Source: Bacteroidales bacterium UBA1035
GTDB taxonomy: Bacteria > Bacteroidota > Bacteroidia > Bacteroidales > Dysgonomonadaceae
Assembly: GCA_002316835.1 (NCBI GenBank)
Contig: DCEG01000071.1
Coordinates: 1-28,109, forward strand
Direction: 5' to 3'
Length of the DNA stretch: 28,109 nt
In this document: in pieces, positions 15,467-23,488 of the stretch
How the letters are laid out: the number at the start of each line of letters is the position of its first letter
Numbering within the stretch: the first letter of the stretch is position 1
Translations under genes and position numbers: made by a program
Notes under the pieces: generated by a model
Told to the model about the DNA's origin: nothing
Databases searched by the model: none
Seen by the model: only the letters and a program-made list of their open reading frames with translations

Positions 15467-15486
15467 AGACGGTGCGTGCACCGTCT
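15467..15486. repeat. REP-like perfect palindrome after rimM
   Basis: Arms AGACGGTGC (15467-15475) and GCACCGTCT (15478-15486) pair perfectly around a 2-base centre. The left flank TGTAG extends it as TGTAGAGACG, which resembles the TGTAGAGACG...CGTCTCTACA intergenic repeats I recall from Bacteroidota and cyanobacteria; the right arm lacks the CTCTACA half. No T-run follows on either side, so it is not a standard terminator. Confidence 0.55.
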
Positions 15487-15506
15487 TCATCAACCGCTGC
15501 CCACAC

Positions 15507-16511
15507 ATGTCCTTTCTCCAACTTTGCAATGTAAGTATCGGATATCCCTCAAAGAAAGAGCCGAAAATCGTTCAAAAGAACCTGGATCTTTTAGCAGACA
15601 AAGGCGAGTTGATTGCGTTGATCGGTAAAAATGGCTGCGGAAAATCTACTTTACTGCGGTCAATCGCTTGCCTGCAGCCGATTTATTCCGGAAAAATCCT
15701 GATCAACGGCGAAGATCTTTCGGAGAAAACGCCTAAGCAGCGTGCGTTACTGATTTCTATTGTTCTCACCGATCAACGGTCGGTTGCGGCTTTCAATGTC
15801 AAAGAACTTATCTCTATCGGGCGCGATCCTTACACCGGATGGCTGGGTAGTCTATCGGCTGACGATGAGAAAATAATTACCGAATCCATTGAAATGGCAA
15901 ACCTACAAGGTTTTGAAAACAGGAATATCCACGAGTTGTCGGATGGTGAACGTCAACGAGTTTTTATCGCACGGGCATTGGCACAAAATACACCGATTAT
16001 TCTGCTTGACGAACCTACTTCACATCTCGATTTACCCAACAGGATCAGTATTTTACTGTTACTTCAAAAACTGGCTCGTGAAACCGGGAAAACGATTTTC
16101 ATCTCTACACACGAGCTGGAAACAGCCATGCAGGTGGCCGATAAAATTTGGCTGATGGAAAAATTGAATGGAGTGAAAATCGGAATCCCGGAAGATATGG
16201 TTTTGCAAGGCACTTTCGATAATGTTTTTGCACACACTTCATATGATTTTGATAAGGAATACGGCAGCTTTGTGGTAAAAAAGATGCTCGACAAGCAAAT
16301 TTCAACTCAAGTAGATAATCCCAACAGTTTAATGGCGCGCTGGACAACAAAGGCTTTATCCCGAAAAGGTTATCATATTTTACCCGATGCTCCGTTAAAA
16401 GTATCGATGGACGAAAACCGTAATATCTGGACGATCTATTCTCCCAATCAAACGTTGCAGGCAAACAGTATAGAAGAGATGCTTCAAAAGATTTCAAGTT
16501 TTTACGTTTAA
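15507..16511 (+). CDS. ABC transporter ATP-binding protein, FecE/BtuD-type (iron-siderophore/heme/cobalamin importer)
   Basis: This 334-residue cytoplasmic ATPase has all the canonical motifs: Walker A GKNGCGKS (40-47), Q-loop Gln90, signature LSDGE (144-148), Walker B IILLDEP (164-170) and switch His202 in STHE. The overall pattern (SLSADDEKIITE, LVLTDQRS-like region) fits the FecE/FepC/BtuD importers. A C-terminal extension of about 80 residues (250-334, starting after EYGSFVVKKML) is not part of the minimal ATPase and seems to be its own small domain. No permease or binding-protein gene lies within the window, so the partner genes must be elsewhere. It sits 46 bases after rimM behind a palindrome. 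By eye its GC content is higher than its neighbours'. The substrate is not determinable. Confidence 0.85.
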   Translation: MSFLQLCNVSIGYPSKKEPKIVQKNLDLLADKGELIALIGKNGCGKSTLLRSIACLQPIYSGKILINGEDLSEKTPKQRALLISIVLTDQRSVAAFNVKELISIGRDPYTGWLGSLSADDEKIITESIEMANLQGFENRNIHELSDGERQRVFIARALAQNTPIILLDEPTSHLDLPNRISILLLLQKLARETGKTIFISTHELETAMQVADKIWLMEKLNGVKIGIPEDMVLQGTFDNVFAHTSYDFDKEYGSFVVKKMLDKQISTQVDNPNSLMARWTTKALSRKGYHILPDAPLKVSMDENRNIWTIYSPNQTLQANSIEEMLQKISSFYV

Positions 16512-16534
16512 TTATATTTCGAACTCTTTTTGGA

Positions 16535-16565
16535 TTGTCAGGGTGCTTGTTTTTTTTTATCTTTG
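16535..16565 (+). promoter_or_regulatory. Promoter of dxr-rseP
   Basis: A TTG box (16535-16537, in ATTG) and TATCTTTG (16558-16565, exact TAnnTTTG) are 20 bases apart. The dxr ATG at 16592 follows 27 bases later. The open frame could be extended back to a TTG at 16535, but that TTG is the -33 box, so the ATG is the better start. Confidence 0.7.
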
Positions 16566-16591
16566 CAAATCCTTTGCAATTACTTCATTTA

Positions 16592-17761
16592 ATGAATCAT
16601 CAAAAGCGAAAAATAGCAGTTTTAGGTTCCACAGGCTCCATCGGCACACAAGCGCTGGATGTTATATCACAGCATTCAGATCGTTTCGAAGCATATGCTT
16701 TAGTTGCCAACAATCAGGTGGATAAACTGATTGAACAGGTTCGCCAATTCAAACCCGAGTTGGTTGTTATTGCAAATGAATCAAAATATGCTGTATTGAA
16801 AGAAGCGCTTGCGGATCTGCCCGTAAAAGTTTGGGCTGGTCCTGATGCTATTAACCAAGTTGTTCAGGACTCAGAAATTGATATTGTGCTAACAGCGATG
16901 GTCGGTTTTGCAGGATTAAAACCAACAATTTCAGCAATAAAATCGCGAAAAACCATTGCTTTGGCGAACAAGGAAACGTTGGTTATTGCCGGTGAGTTGA
17001 TTACCAAGCTGTCTTTAGAGAACAGAACGCCTGTGTTACCGGTTGATTCGGAGCACTCGGCTATTTTTCAGTGTCTGAACGGTGAAGGAAATAATGAAAT
17101 CGAAAAAATATTACTCACTGCATCAGGAGGCCCGTTTCGAAACTTCTCGATGGAGCAGCTGCAAAAAGTAACCAAAGAGCAGGCGCTCAATCATCCAAAT
17201 TGGAATATGGGTGCAAAAGTCACCATAGATTCATCTACGCTAATGAACAAGGGACTGGAAATGATTGAAGCCAAATGGCTTTTCGATGTAAATCCCTCGC
17301 AGATTGAGATAATCGTGCATCCGCAATCCATCATTCATTCCATGGTTCAGTTTAAAGACAGGTCGATTATGGCACAAATGAGCTTGCCCGATATGCGAAT
17401 GCCCATTCAATACGCTCTCTCTTATCCTGATAGACTTTCGTCGGAAACACGACCGGTTAATTTCTTCGAACTTTCTACTTTAACGTTCGAAAAACCCGAT
17501 ACAAAAAAGTTTCGTAACCTGGGTCTGGCATGCAAATCTATCGAAACCGGAGGTAATATGCCGTGTATAATGAATGCTGCGAACGAAATTGCTGTGGAGC
17601 TGTTTTTGCAAGAAAAAATTGGTTTTCTGCAAATGAGTGATCTCATTGAACAAACAATGTCAAAAACTGTTTTTATCCAGAATCCCTCCCTGGAAGATTA
17701 TATACAAACCGATGCCGAAGCCCGGAAGATTGCGCTTGAAGTATCGAAATCAATAAATTAA
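16592..17761 (+). CDS. dxr: 1-deoxy-D-xylulose 5-phosphate reductoisomerase (MEP pathway)
   Basis: Dxr converts 1-deoxy-D-xylulose 5-phosphate to MEP with NADPH, the committed step of the non-mevalonate isoprenoid pathway. The 389-residue product (398 in E. coli) has the N-terminal NADPH-binding GSTGSIGTQALDVI motif, LANKETLV, the metal and substrate loop VDSEHSAIFQ, the flexible-loop region HPQSIIHSMVQF and DMRMPIQYALSYPDR. Extending the frame to 16535 would add 19 hydrophobic residues that are not Dxr-like. The gene is followed 8 bases later by rseP, an order I recall as common in Bacteroidota. Cytoplasmic; essential where mevalonate is absent. Confidence 0.97.
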   Translation: MNHQKRKIAVLGSTGSIGTQALDVISQHSDRFEAYALVANNQVDKLIEQVRQFKPELVVIANESKYAVLKEALADLPVKVWAGPDAINQVVQDSEIDIVLTAMVGFAGLKPTISAIKSRKTIALANKETLVIAGELITKLSLENRTPVLPVDSEHSAIFQCLNGEGNNEIEKILLTASGGPFRNFSMEQLQKVTKEQALNHPNWNMGAKVTIDSSTLMNKGLEMIEAKWLFDVNPSQIEIIVHPQSIIHSMVQFKDRSIMAQMSLPDMRMPIQYALSYPDRLSSETRPVNFFELSTLTFEKPDTKKFRNLGLACKSIETGGNMPCIMNAANEIAVELFLQEKIGFLQMSDLIEQTMSKTVFIQNPSLEDYIQTDAEARKIALEVSKSIN

Positions 17762-17769
17762 ACAATTAA

Positions 17770-19092
17770 ATGGAGACTTTTTTAATTAAAGCGTTACAAC
17801 TGATACTGAGCTTGTCTATTCTCGTTGTTATTCACGAATTTGGACATTTTATTTTTGCACGAATGTTCAAAATCAGGGTAGAAAAGTTTTATCTTTTCTT
17901 CGATCCGTGGTTTGCATTATTCAAATATAAACCCAAAAACAGCGATACTGAATACGGAGTAGGTTGGTTGCCGTTGGGCGGTTATGTGAAAATATCGGGG
18001 ATGATAGACGAGTCTATGGACAAGGAACAGATGGCTCAACCTGTTCAACCGTGGGAGTTTCGTGCAAAACCGACGTGGCAACGACTTCTTGTAATGATTG
18101 GCGGCGTATTATTTAATGTTATTTTGGCTTTCTTTATTTACTCAATGATCGTTTTTCGCTGGGGCGATTCGTATATTCCGATGAGTCAGGTAAAATTGGG
18201 GATGGAGTATAGCGAAACTGCGGAAAGAGCCGGTTTTCAGGATGGCGATATCCTTTTATATGCTGATGGGAAAGAAATTATTGACCGGGCAGGAGTTGTT
18301 GATAATTTTGCAGCACAGATTATTGATGCTAAAACGGTTACTGTAATGAGAAACGGACAGGAAGTAAATATTCAGATGCCCGATGATTTTGTTCAGCAGC
18401 TCATGCGAGATAAAAAGGGTTTTGCCGGATACAAAGATGATGTACCAACTGTAGTAGATAAGATTCAAAAAGGCTCCGAAGCAGAAAAAATGGGTCTTAT
18501 TAAAGGAGATAGCCTGGTGAGCGTGAACGGTATTGCAACCCCCACTTTTATGGATTTCAGGAATGAACTTCAGAAGAATAAAGGCCAGCAAATATCTGTA
18601 GATTACTATCGGGATGGAGTGTTACAAACCGCTGCAGCTCAGTTAGATACAACAGCTGTGTTAGGGTTTAATATTGCGTCGTATCTGGTAACAGATCATT
18701 ATTCGTTTTTTGCTTCATTTCCCGCGGGAATAAATTATGGAATACGTACTCTGAAAGGCTATGTTTCTCAATTCAAACATATTTTCACTAAAGAGGGAGC
18801 TTCATCATTGGGCGGTTTCGGAACTATAGGAAACCTTTTCCCGGCAAAGTGGAACTGGTATTCATTTTGGATGATGACTGCCTTTTTATCGGTTATTCTG
18901 GCATTCATGAATATCCTCCCTATCCCAGGACTGGATGGAGGACATGTTCTCTTTCTTCTCTTTGAAGTGGTTTCAGGAAGAAAGCCCAACGATAAATTTC
19001 TGGAATACGCCCAAATTGCCGGTATGGTTTTGCTCATAGGCTTGGTTTTGTATGCTAACGGAATGGATCTTATAAGAGCAATATTTAAGTAG
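17770..19092 (+). CDS. rseP: RseP-type intramembrane site-2 zinc metalloprotease with PDZ domains
   Basis: This 440-residue inner-membrane protease cleaves transmembrane substrates, typically anti-sigma factors after a first cut, or signal-peptide remnants. The catalytic HEFGH (His22, Glu23, His26) lies in the first transmembrane helix, and the second metal-ligand motif LDGGH is at 388-392. Two PDZ-like segments lie between (about 130-200 and 215-290, the latter with GSEAEKMGLIKGDSLVSVNG). Transmembrane helices are at about 5-28, 108-130, 355-385 and 410-435. It overlaps no gene but follows dxr by only 8 bases. It may process the ECF anti-sigma-like protein encoded at 3404-3808 in this window; that link is inference. 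Confidence 0.95.
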   Translation: METFLIKALQLILSLSILVVIHEFGHFIFARMFKIRVEKFYLFFDPWFALFKYKPKNSDTEYGVGWLPLGGYVKISGMIDESMDKEQMAQPVQPWEFRAKPTWQRLLVMIGGVLFNVILAFFIYSMIVFRWGDSYIPMSQVKLGMEYSETAERAGFQDGDILLYADGKEIIDRAGVVDNFAAQIIDAKTVTVMRNGQEVNIQMPDDFVQQLMRDKKGFAGYKDDVPTVVDKIQKGSEAEKMGLIKGDSLVSVNGIATPTFMDFRNELQKNKGQQISVDYYRDGVLQTAAAQLDTTAVLGFNIASYLVTDHYSFFASFPAGINYGIRTLKGYVSQFKHIFTKEGASSLGGFGTIGNLFPAKWNWYSFWMMTAFLSVILAFMNILPIPGLDGGHVLFLLFEVVSGRKPNDKFLEYAQIAGMVLLIGLVLYANGMDLIRAIFK

Positions 19093-19113
19093 TGGTAAAA
19101 GAGCCAGCAACCA

Positions 19114-19191
19114 AGACTAATAGACTATAGATGAAGAAAGATCTTAAGAAAGTCTAATAGTCTGAATGTCTAACAGTTTAATTGTCAAGAT
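19114..19191. repeat. Degenerate period-8 repeat, two orientations, before metF
   Basis: Plus-strand octamers GTCTAATA, GTCTGAAT, GTCTAACA, GTTTAATT and GTCAAGAT follow head to tail at 19152-19191. Two octamers of the opposite type, GACTAATA and GACTATAG, lie at 19115-19130. AGACTAATAGACT (19114-19126) and AGTCTAATAGTCT (19151-19163) can pair with one mismatch around a 24-base loop. No T-run follows. It fills most of the 102-base rseP-metF spacer. Confidence 0.6.
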
Positions 19192-19194
19192 AAA

Positions 19195-20145
19195 TTGAAA
19201 ATTTCAGAACTCATAGATCAGACCCAAAAACCGGTATTTTCTTTTGAACTGCTACCTCCGTTGAAGGGTAACAGCATCAAACAGGTTTTCGATACCATTG
19301 ATCGGTTAAAGGAGTTTGGCCCGAAATACATAAACATCACCACTCACCACAGCGAAAATATCTATAAAGAAGATGTGGATGGTACAATTCGAAAAGTGAA
19401 CGTTCGTAGACGGCCAGGTTCAGTAGCGATTGCAGCCGCAATTAAGAACAAATATGGAATCAGGGCTGTTCCGCATATTATTTCGCAGGGTTTTTCAAAA
19501 GAAGAGACGGAGTATGCTCTTATCGATTTAGCGTTTTTAGGTGTTACTGATTTGCTATTGCTTCGTGGTGATACCAAGAAACTTGATATCGAACAGCGAA
19601 AAATGGATTGTCATCCTTATGCAACCGGGCTACAGGAGCAAGTGAATAATTTTAATCAAGGAATCGCTATAGATAGTTCTTTAATATCTGCACCCGAAAC
19701 TCCTTTCACATACGGAATGGCATGTTATCCTGAAAAGCATGAAGAATCACCGAATATGGAATCGGAGATTTTTTATACTAAAATGAAAGCTGATAACGGC
19801 GCTGATTATCTGGTAACCCAAATGTTTTTCGATAACCGGAAGTATTTCGATTTCGTTGACAGATGTCGTGCCGAAGGCATAACTATCCCTATTGTGCCCG
19901 GCATTAAACCCATTCATTTGAAGAATCAACTTAATGTTCTTCCTAAGATATTCAGAACCGAAATACCCGAGGATTTGGCGTGTGAACTTCGTAAATGTAA
20001 AACCGATACCGATGCCGTTGAGGTAGGAGTAGAGTGGTGCCTCTTGCAAAGTAAGGAGTTAATGCAACACAATGTTCCAGGTATTCATTACTACGCGTTA
20101 GGCGCTACCGAGAGCATTTATCGGGTTGCTAAAGAGGTTTACTGA
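19195..20145 (+). CDS. metF: 5,10-methylenetetrahydrofolate reductase (MetF), TTG start
   Basis: MetF is an FAD enzyme that reduces methylene-THF to methyl-THF, the methyl donor for methionine synthesis. The 316-residue product contains the substrate-binding FSFELLPP motif near the N-terminus, the ITTHHS region, LLLLRGD and the FFDNRKYFDFV block typical of the family. The frame has no ATG upstream; it opens with TTG at 19195, and the translation from there (KISELIDQTQKPVFSFELLPP) matches the family N-terminus, so a TTG start is well supported. The 102 bases before it hold a degenerate octamer repeat and no consensus promoter. The downstream tandem hairpins end the transcript. Confidence 0.92.
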   Translation: MKISELIDQTQKPVFSFELLPPLKGNSIKQVFDTIDRLKEFGPKYINITTHHSENIYKEDVDGTIRKVNVRRRPGSVAIAAAIKNKYGIRAVPHIISQGFSKEETEYALIDLAFLGVTDLLLLRGDTKKLDIEQRKMDCHPYATGLQEQVNNFNQGIAIDSSLISAPETPFTYGMACYPEKHEESPNMESEIFYTKMKADNGADYLVTQMFFDNRKYFDFVDRCRAEGITIPIVPGIKPIHLKNQLNVLPKIFRTEIPEDLACELRKCKTDTDAVEVGVEWCLLQSKELMQHNVPGIHYYALGATESIYRVAKEVY

Positions 20146-20166
20146 GTTTAGAAGATTTTGATGATA

Positions 20167-20213
20167 TAAGTATCCAACGGTTTGAGCCTATCTGATACTT
20201 AAGTAACTTTTTT
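20167..20213 (+). terminator. First of two tandem hairpins after metF
   Basis: An 8-bp perfect stem, TAAGTATC (20167-20174) with GATACTTA (20194-20201), has a 19-base loop. A six-T run follows at 20208-20213. The long loop and low GC make it a weak terminator alone. Confidence 0.5.
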
Positions 20214-20214
20214 C

Positions 20215-20249
20215 ATCCGTCAGACCTATAATTGGTCAGACGGATTTTT
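20215..20249 (+). terminator. Second tandem hairpin, intrinsic terminator of metF
   Basis: ATCCGTC/GACGGAT pairing is extended by GACC/GGTC across a single A-A mismatch (20215-20226 with 20234-20245), with a 7-base loop TATAATT. A TTTTT run follows at 20245-20249. On the minus strand only an A-run follows, so it does not terminate the convergent phosphate-transporter gene. Confidence 0.8.
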
Positions 20250-20313
20250 GTTTTATCTCCTTACACAGTTGTAATGTATAGTAATAAAACTAAAGTTTGT
20301 TAATTTTTCCACT

Positions 20314-21345
20314 CTAAAAATACAACATTCTTCCAACCGTAAAATAAACAATAGCAGCGATCAGCGCACTCACTGGAATTGTTAATATCCATGCCACAAG
20401 GAGTTTTTGAGTAACACCCCAACGAACTGCTGATAATCTTTTGACAGAGCCAACGCCGATAATTGCTCCCGTAATGGTGTGTGTTGTGCTTACCGGAATT
20501 TTCAGAAGTTCAGTAAGGTAAAGTGTTAAGGCGCCCGCTGTTTCCGCAACAACTCCTTCAAAAGGTGTTACTTTAGTAATGCGAGTTCCCATCGTTTTCA
20601 CGATCTTCCATCCACCAGACATCGTTCCAAGAGATATGGCAAAGAAACAGGAAAACGCTACCCAGTTGGGTAAATCGCTGATAGACTCGATCCCGTATCC
20701 TATTTCGGGATGTTGTATGTGAGTTGCTATTAAAGCGGCTGCAATAATGCCCATTACTTTCTGTGAGTCGTTTAGTCCGTGCCCGATACTGAACAGAGCC
20801 GATGAAACCAACTGGAAATGCTTAAACCATGAGTTCGCCTTGTGCGGATTTGCACGTTTTACAGACCATTGTAAAACTATCGTCAGAGTCATGGCAACTA
20901 CCATCCCTACTAGTGGTGCTAAAAAGATGAATGAAGCTATTTTTACAATCACCGGAATTTTAATTACCGAAAGACTTGCCCATTTTGCTATTGCTGCACC
21001 GGCAAAGCTGCCAATCAGCGTATGAGAAGATGATGAAGGAATCCCCAGCCACCATGTTAATAAATTCCACATAATAGCTGCGATTAATCCGGAGAAGATG
21101 ATAGGAAGTGTTATGAATTCGGCAATAACCGTTTTAGATACAGTATCGGCTATCCCAAAACCACCAATAAGATATTTGGCAATGAAAAAGGCGACAAAAT
21201 TAAACATGGCTGCCCATAGGACGGCCTGAAAAGGAGTCAGCACTTTGGTGGAGACGATTGTGGCAATGGAGTTTGCGGCATCATGAAAACCGTTTATAAA
21301 ATCGAAAATAAGTGCTAAAGCGATAATAACAATTAATAACGTCAT
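20314..21345 (-). CDS. Inorganic phosphate transporter, PiT family
   Basis: This 343-residue inner-membrane protein has about ten transmembrane helices. PiT symporters carry inorganic phosphate as a metal-phosphate complex with protons or sodium. The family's inverted repeat is visible: INGFHDAANSIAT near the N-terminus and GIPSSSSHTLIGSFAG for the first half, then PVSTTHTITGAIIGVG for the second half, where the Asn-Asp and Ser-Ser-His elements line the phosphate site. It is about 30% shorter than E. coli PitA (499 aa), which has a longer central loop. It lies 58 bases behind the DUF47/PhoU-like gene, a standard pairing. No terminator was seen after it on this strand. Confidence 0.93.
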   Translation of the reverse strand: MTLLIVIIALALIFDFINGFHDAANSIATIVSTKVLTPFQAVLWAAMFNFVAFFIAKYLIGGFGIADTVSKTVIAEFITLPIIFSGLIAAIMWNLLTWWLGIPSSSSHTLIGSFAGAAIAKWASLSVIKIPVIVKIASFIFLAPLVGMVVAMTLTIVLQWSVKRANPHKANSWFKHFQLVSSALFSIGHGLNDSQKVMGIIAAALIATHIQHPEIGYGIESISDLPNWVAFSCFFAISLGTMSGGWKIVKTMGTRITKVTPFEGVVAETAGALTLYLTELLKIPVSTTHTITGAIIGVGSVKRLSAVRWGVTQKLLVAWILTIPVSALIAAIVYFTVGRMLYF

Positions 21346-21403
21346 ACGGATAATTTATAAAAGAGATAAAAATGTGAAATGAATAACTGAGAGATTTAAC
21401 CCT

Positions 21404-22051
21404 TTATGCGTATTTGACAATAATTGTTTTGATAATTTTCCCTACGCCTTCGGCAGCATCAGTAGCTTTTTCAAGTTCAAACATGATTTCTTTCTCTTTG
21501 ATCAACTCAATACTGTCTTTTTGATTTTCAAACAAGTCTAGCAGGAAGTGCTCGTATACGTCATCTCCCTTATTTTCAATAATATGCAATTCACGACAAT
21601 ATTCCGATACTCTTTTTCTGCTTTTCTTCAGAACATCCAATTCGTTAACGGCTTTTTCTATTTGTACGTTTGCTTCAATAATCAACTCAACCATTGCTTT
21701 AGCTGCTGAAGGCATTTCCTTAGGATTATACAGAAAGATTTTCTTAGCTGCACTGTTAATGTAGTCTGTTATATCGTCCATTTTGGTTGCCAGGTTATGA
21801 ATATCTTCCCGATCAAAGGGCGTGATAAATGTAGAGTTTAACTCGTCGAAAATTTTGTTGGAAAGGGCATCGCCTTTTCTTTCTTCATCTTTAATTCTCT
21901 TGTAGTAGTCGGCTGCATTTATGTGATTGCCCTTCTCTACAAACTCCAACATCAGTATTGAAGCTGATCTGATTACTTCTACAATTCCCTTTAAAAGAGG
22001 AAAGAACTTGGGTTCCTTGGGTGTGAACTTGCTGAAAAATGAATTGTTCAT
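21404..22051 (-). CDS. DUF47 (PhoU-like) phosphate transport regulator
   Basis: This 215-residue all-helical cytoplasmic protein is related to PhoU and belongs to the DUF47 (TIGR00153) group usually paired with PiT transporters. Features include the N-terminal FFSKFTPKEPKFFPLL, an ERKGDALSNKIFDELNSTF motif and FDREDIHNLATKMDDITDYIN, where acidic residues of two three-helix bundles bind metal clusters in PhoU homologues. It is first in a two-gene unit, 58 bases before the Pit gene, and probably controls or assists that transporter. Its promoter should lie in the 325-base divergent spacer to holB, but no exact TAnnTTTG match reads toward it (a TTATTTTG near-match is present around 22180). Confidence 0.9.
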   Translation of the reverse strand: MNNSFFSKFTPKEPKFFPLLKGIVEVIRSASILMLEFVEKGNHINAADYYKRIKDEERKGDALSNKIFDELNSTFITPFDREDIHNLATKMDDITDYINSAAKKIFLYNPKEMPSAAKAMVELIIEANVQIEKAVNELDVLKKSRKRVSEYCRELHIIENKGDDVYEHFLLDLFENQKDSIELIKEKEIMFELEKATDAAEGVGKIIKTIIVKYA

Positions 22052-22376
22052 TGTTCTTTTTAATAATTACGAATTTATAAAATAGCGGTTGAGGAATAGG
22101 CGTTGGTCATTCAATCGGCGAAAGCCTATGAGCAAAAATCATGTAAAAGTACTTTATTTTTTTTAATTTTAAGACAAGACAAAATAAAAAAATATTGATT
22201 GTTTGTAATTGTTTTTCATCCTTTGTTTTCTGATAAACGAAAGGACTCTGCTTACTGGCGAAAATTGGATTGTTGTTCATTTTATGTTCTGAAATTCATC
22301 GAAAAGTAGTTAGTTATTAACAGCCTTTTCAGTTTCGCTCTTTTTCACTACTTTTGTAATCAAGAATTAAGGTTGT
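22052..22376. other. 325-base divergent spacer between the DUF47 gene and holB
   Basis: No gene or RNA gene is seen. The holB promoter occupies the right end (22327-22356). A weak 6-bp hairpin ATAGGC/GCCTAT is at 22096-22129. The middle is AT-rich with long A and T runs (22153-22193), possibly bent DNA. No PHO-box-like direct repeat was recognised. Confidence 0.5.
22327..22356 (+). promoter_or_regulatory. Promoter of holB
   Basis: TTTC (22327-22330, one mismatch to TTTG) and TACTTTTG (22349-22356, exact TAnnTTTG) are separated by 18 bases. The ATG follows at 22377, giving a leader of about 15 bases. It may drive holB, ricT and gldH together. Confidence 0.6.
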
Positions 22377-23486
22377 ATGTATTTTCGCGATATCATAGGG
22401 CTTCAGGATGTTAAAAAGCATTTGATCGATTCCGTAAAACGGGGTTTAATTCCACATGCCCGGATATTTTATGGTCCTGAGGGTGTAGGGAAACTGCCGT
22501 TGGCAATAGCTTATGCCAGATACCTGAGTTGTGAGAATAAAGGTTCGGAAGATTCCTGCGGAAATTGCCCGTCGTGTCACAAGTTCGATAAATTGATGCA
22601 TCCCGATTTACACTTTGTATTCCCTGTGGTGAAATCGAAAGTAAGCGATGAATATTTACCTGAATGGCGTGAGTTTCTGAGTGGGAACACTTATTTCAAC
22701 CTAAACAATTGGCTGAATTTTATCAATGCGGAAAATGCGCAAGGTATTATCTACTCGAAAGAGAGCGACGAAATCATCCGTAAGCTAAGTCTAAAGGTTT
22801 ACGAGGCTCCCTACAAAATAATGATCGTGTGGTTGCCTGAAAAAATGCATGATGCATGTGCCAATAAATTGTTGAAAATGATTGAGGAACCGCCGAATAA
22901 TACGATTTTTCTACTCGTTTCTGAAGATTTGGAAAACGTGTTGCAGACTATCCAGTCGCGTTGTCAGCCCTTGAACATTAAAGCCATTGAGTATGATGAA
23001 ATGGTAGCTTCCATCCAAACTGTTTACGGACTGCAGAACGAGGATGCAACATCAGTGGCCCGAATTGCCGGAGGGAGTTTTTTAAAGGCCATCAACATTA
23101 TACAATCGGCAGACGATAATAAATATTTCTTTTCATTGTTTAAAGAAATGATGCGCTCTTCAGTTTCAAGAAATATTAAAGCGATAAAGGCGGTTGCCTC
23201 GGAGATAGCATCCATAGGACGTGAAACACAGAAAAGTTACTTGTTGTATTGTCTCAGACTGTTTCGGGAGTTTTTCATCTGCAATCTCAACGAACCCGAA
23301 ATGGTATACCTCAATGCTGAGGAACTGACATTTGGTGAGCGTTTTGCACCGTTTATAAATGAGAAAAACATTCAGCCGTTCAGCGATGAGTTTCAACTTG
23401 CCTACAGGCAAATTGAGCAAAACGGAAATGCAAAAATTATATTTTTGGATTTGTGCCTGAAAGGCACCATGTTATTAAAACAATAA
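22377..23486 (+). CDS. holB: DNA polymerase III delta-prime subunit (clamp loader)
   Basis: Delta-prime is the rigid stator of the clamp-loader complex that places the sliding clamp on DNA. The 369-residue product has an AAA+ fold (about 1-210) with the four-Cys zinc module C52, C61, C64, C67 (E. coli 50, 59, 62, 65) and the SRC motif (IQSRCQPL) that supplies the arginine finger. The helical domain follows. The P-loop GPEGVGKL (33-40) has Leu where Thr or Ser normally follows Lys, as expected of a subunit that need not bind ATP. It is first in the holB-ricT-gldH cluster, with its own promoter. Confidence 0.93.
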   Translation: MYFRDIIGLQDVKKHLIDSVKRGLIPHARIFYGPEGVGKLPLAIAYARYLSCENKGSEDSCGNCPSCHKFDKLMHPDLHFVFPVVKSKVSDEYLPEWREFLSGNTYFNLNNWLNFINAENAQGIIYSKESDEIIRKLSLKVYEAPYKIMIVWLPEKMHDACANKLLKMIEEPPNNTIFLLVSEDLENVLQTIQSRCQPLNIKAIEYDEMVASIQTVYGLQNEDATSVARIAGGSFLKAINIIQSADDNKYFFSLFKEMMRSSVSRNIKAIKAVASEIASIGRETQKSYLLYCLRLFREFFICNLNEPEMVYLNAEELTFGERFAPFINEKNIQPFSDEFQLAYRQIEQNGNAKIIFLDLCLKGTMLLKQ

Positions 23487-23488
23487 AA

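Noticed and set aside
16105..16497. 130-residue minus-strand frame inside the ABC ATPase gene
   Set aside because: It runs opposite to a gene with all ABC motifs intact and has no recognisable domain.
19093..19194. S-box or cobalamin riboswitch upstream of metF
   Set aside because: The 102-base spacer is too short and consists mainly of octamer repeats, with no riboswitch core motifs.
22096..22129. Riboswitch-like or PHO-box structure in the DUF47 spacer
   Set aside because: Only a 6-bp stem with a long loop was found; no conserved riboswitch core or PHO-box repeat is visible.
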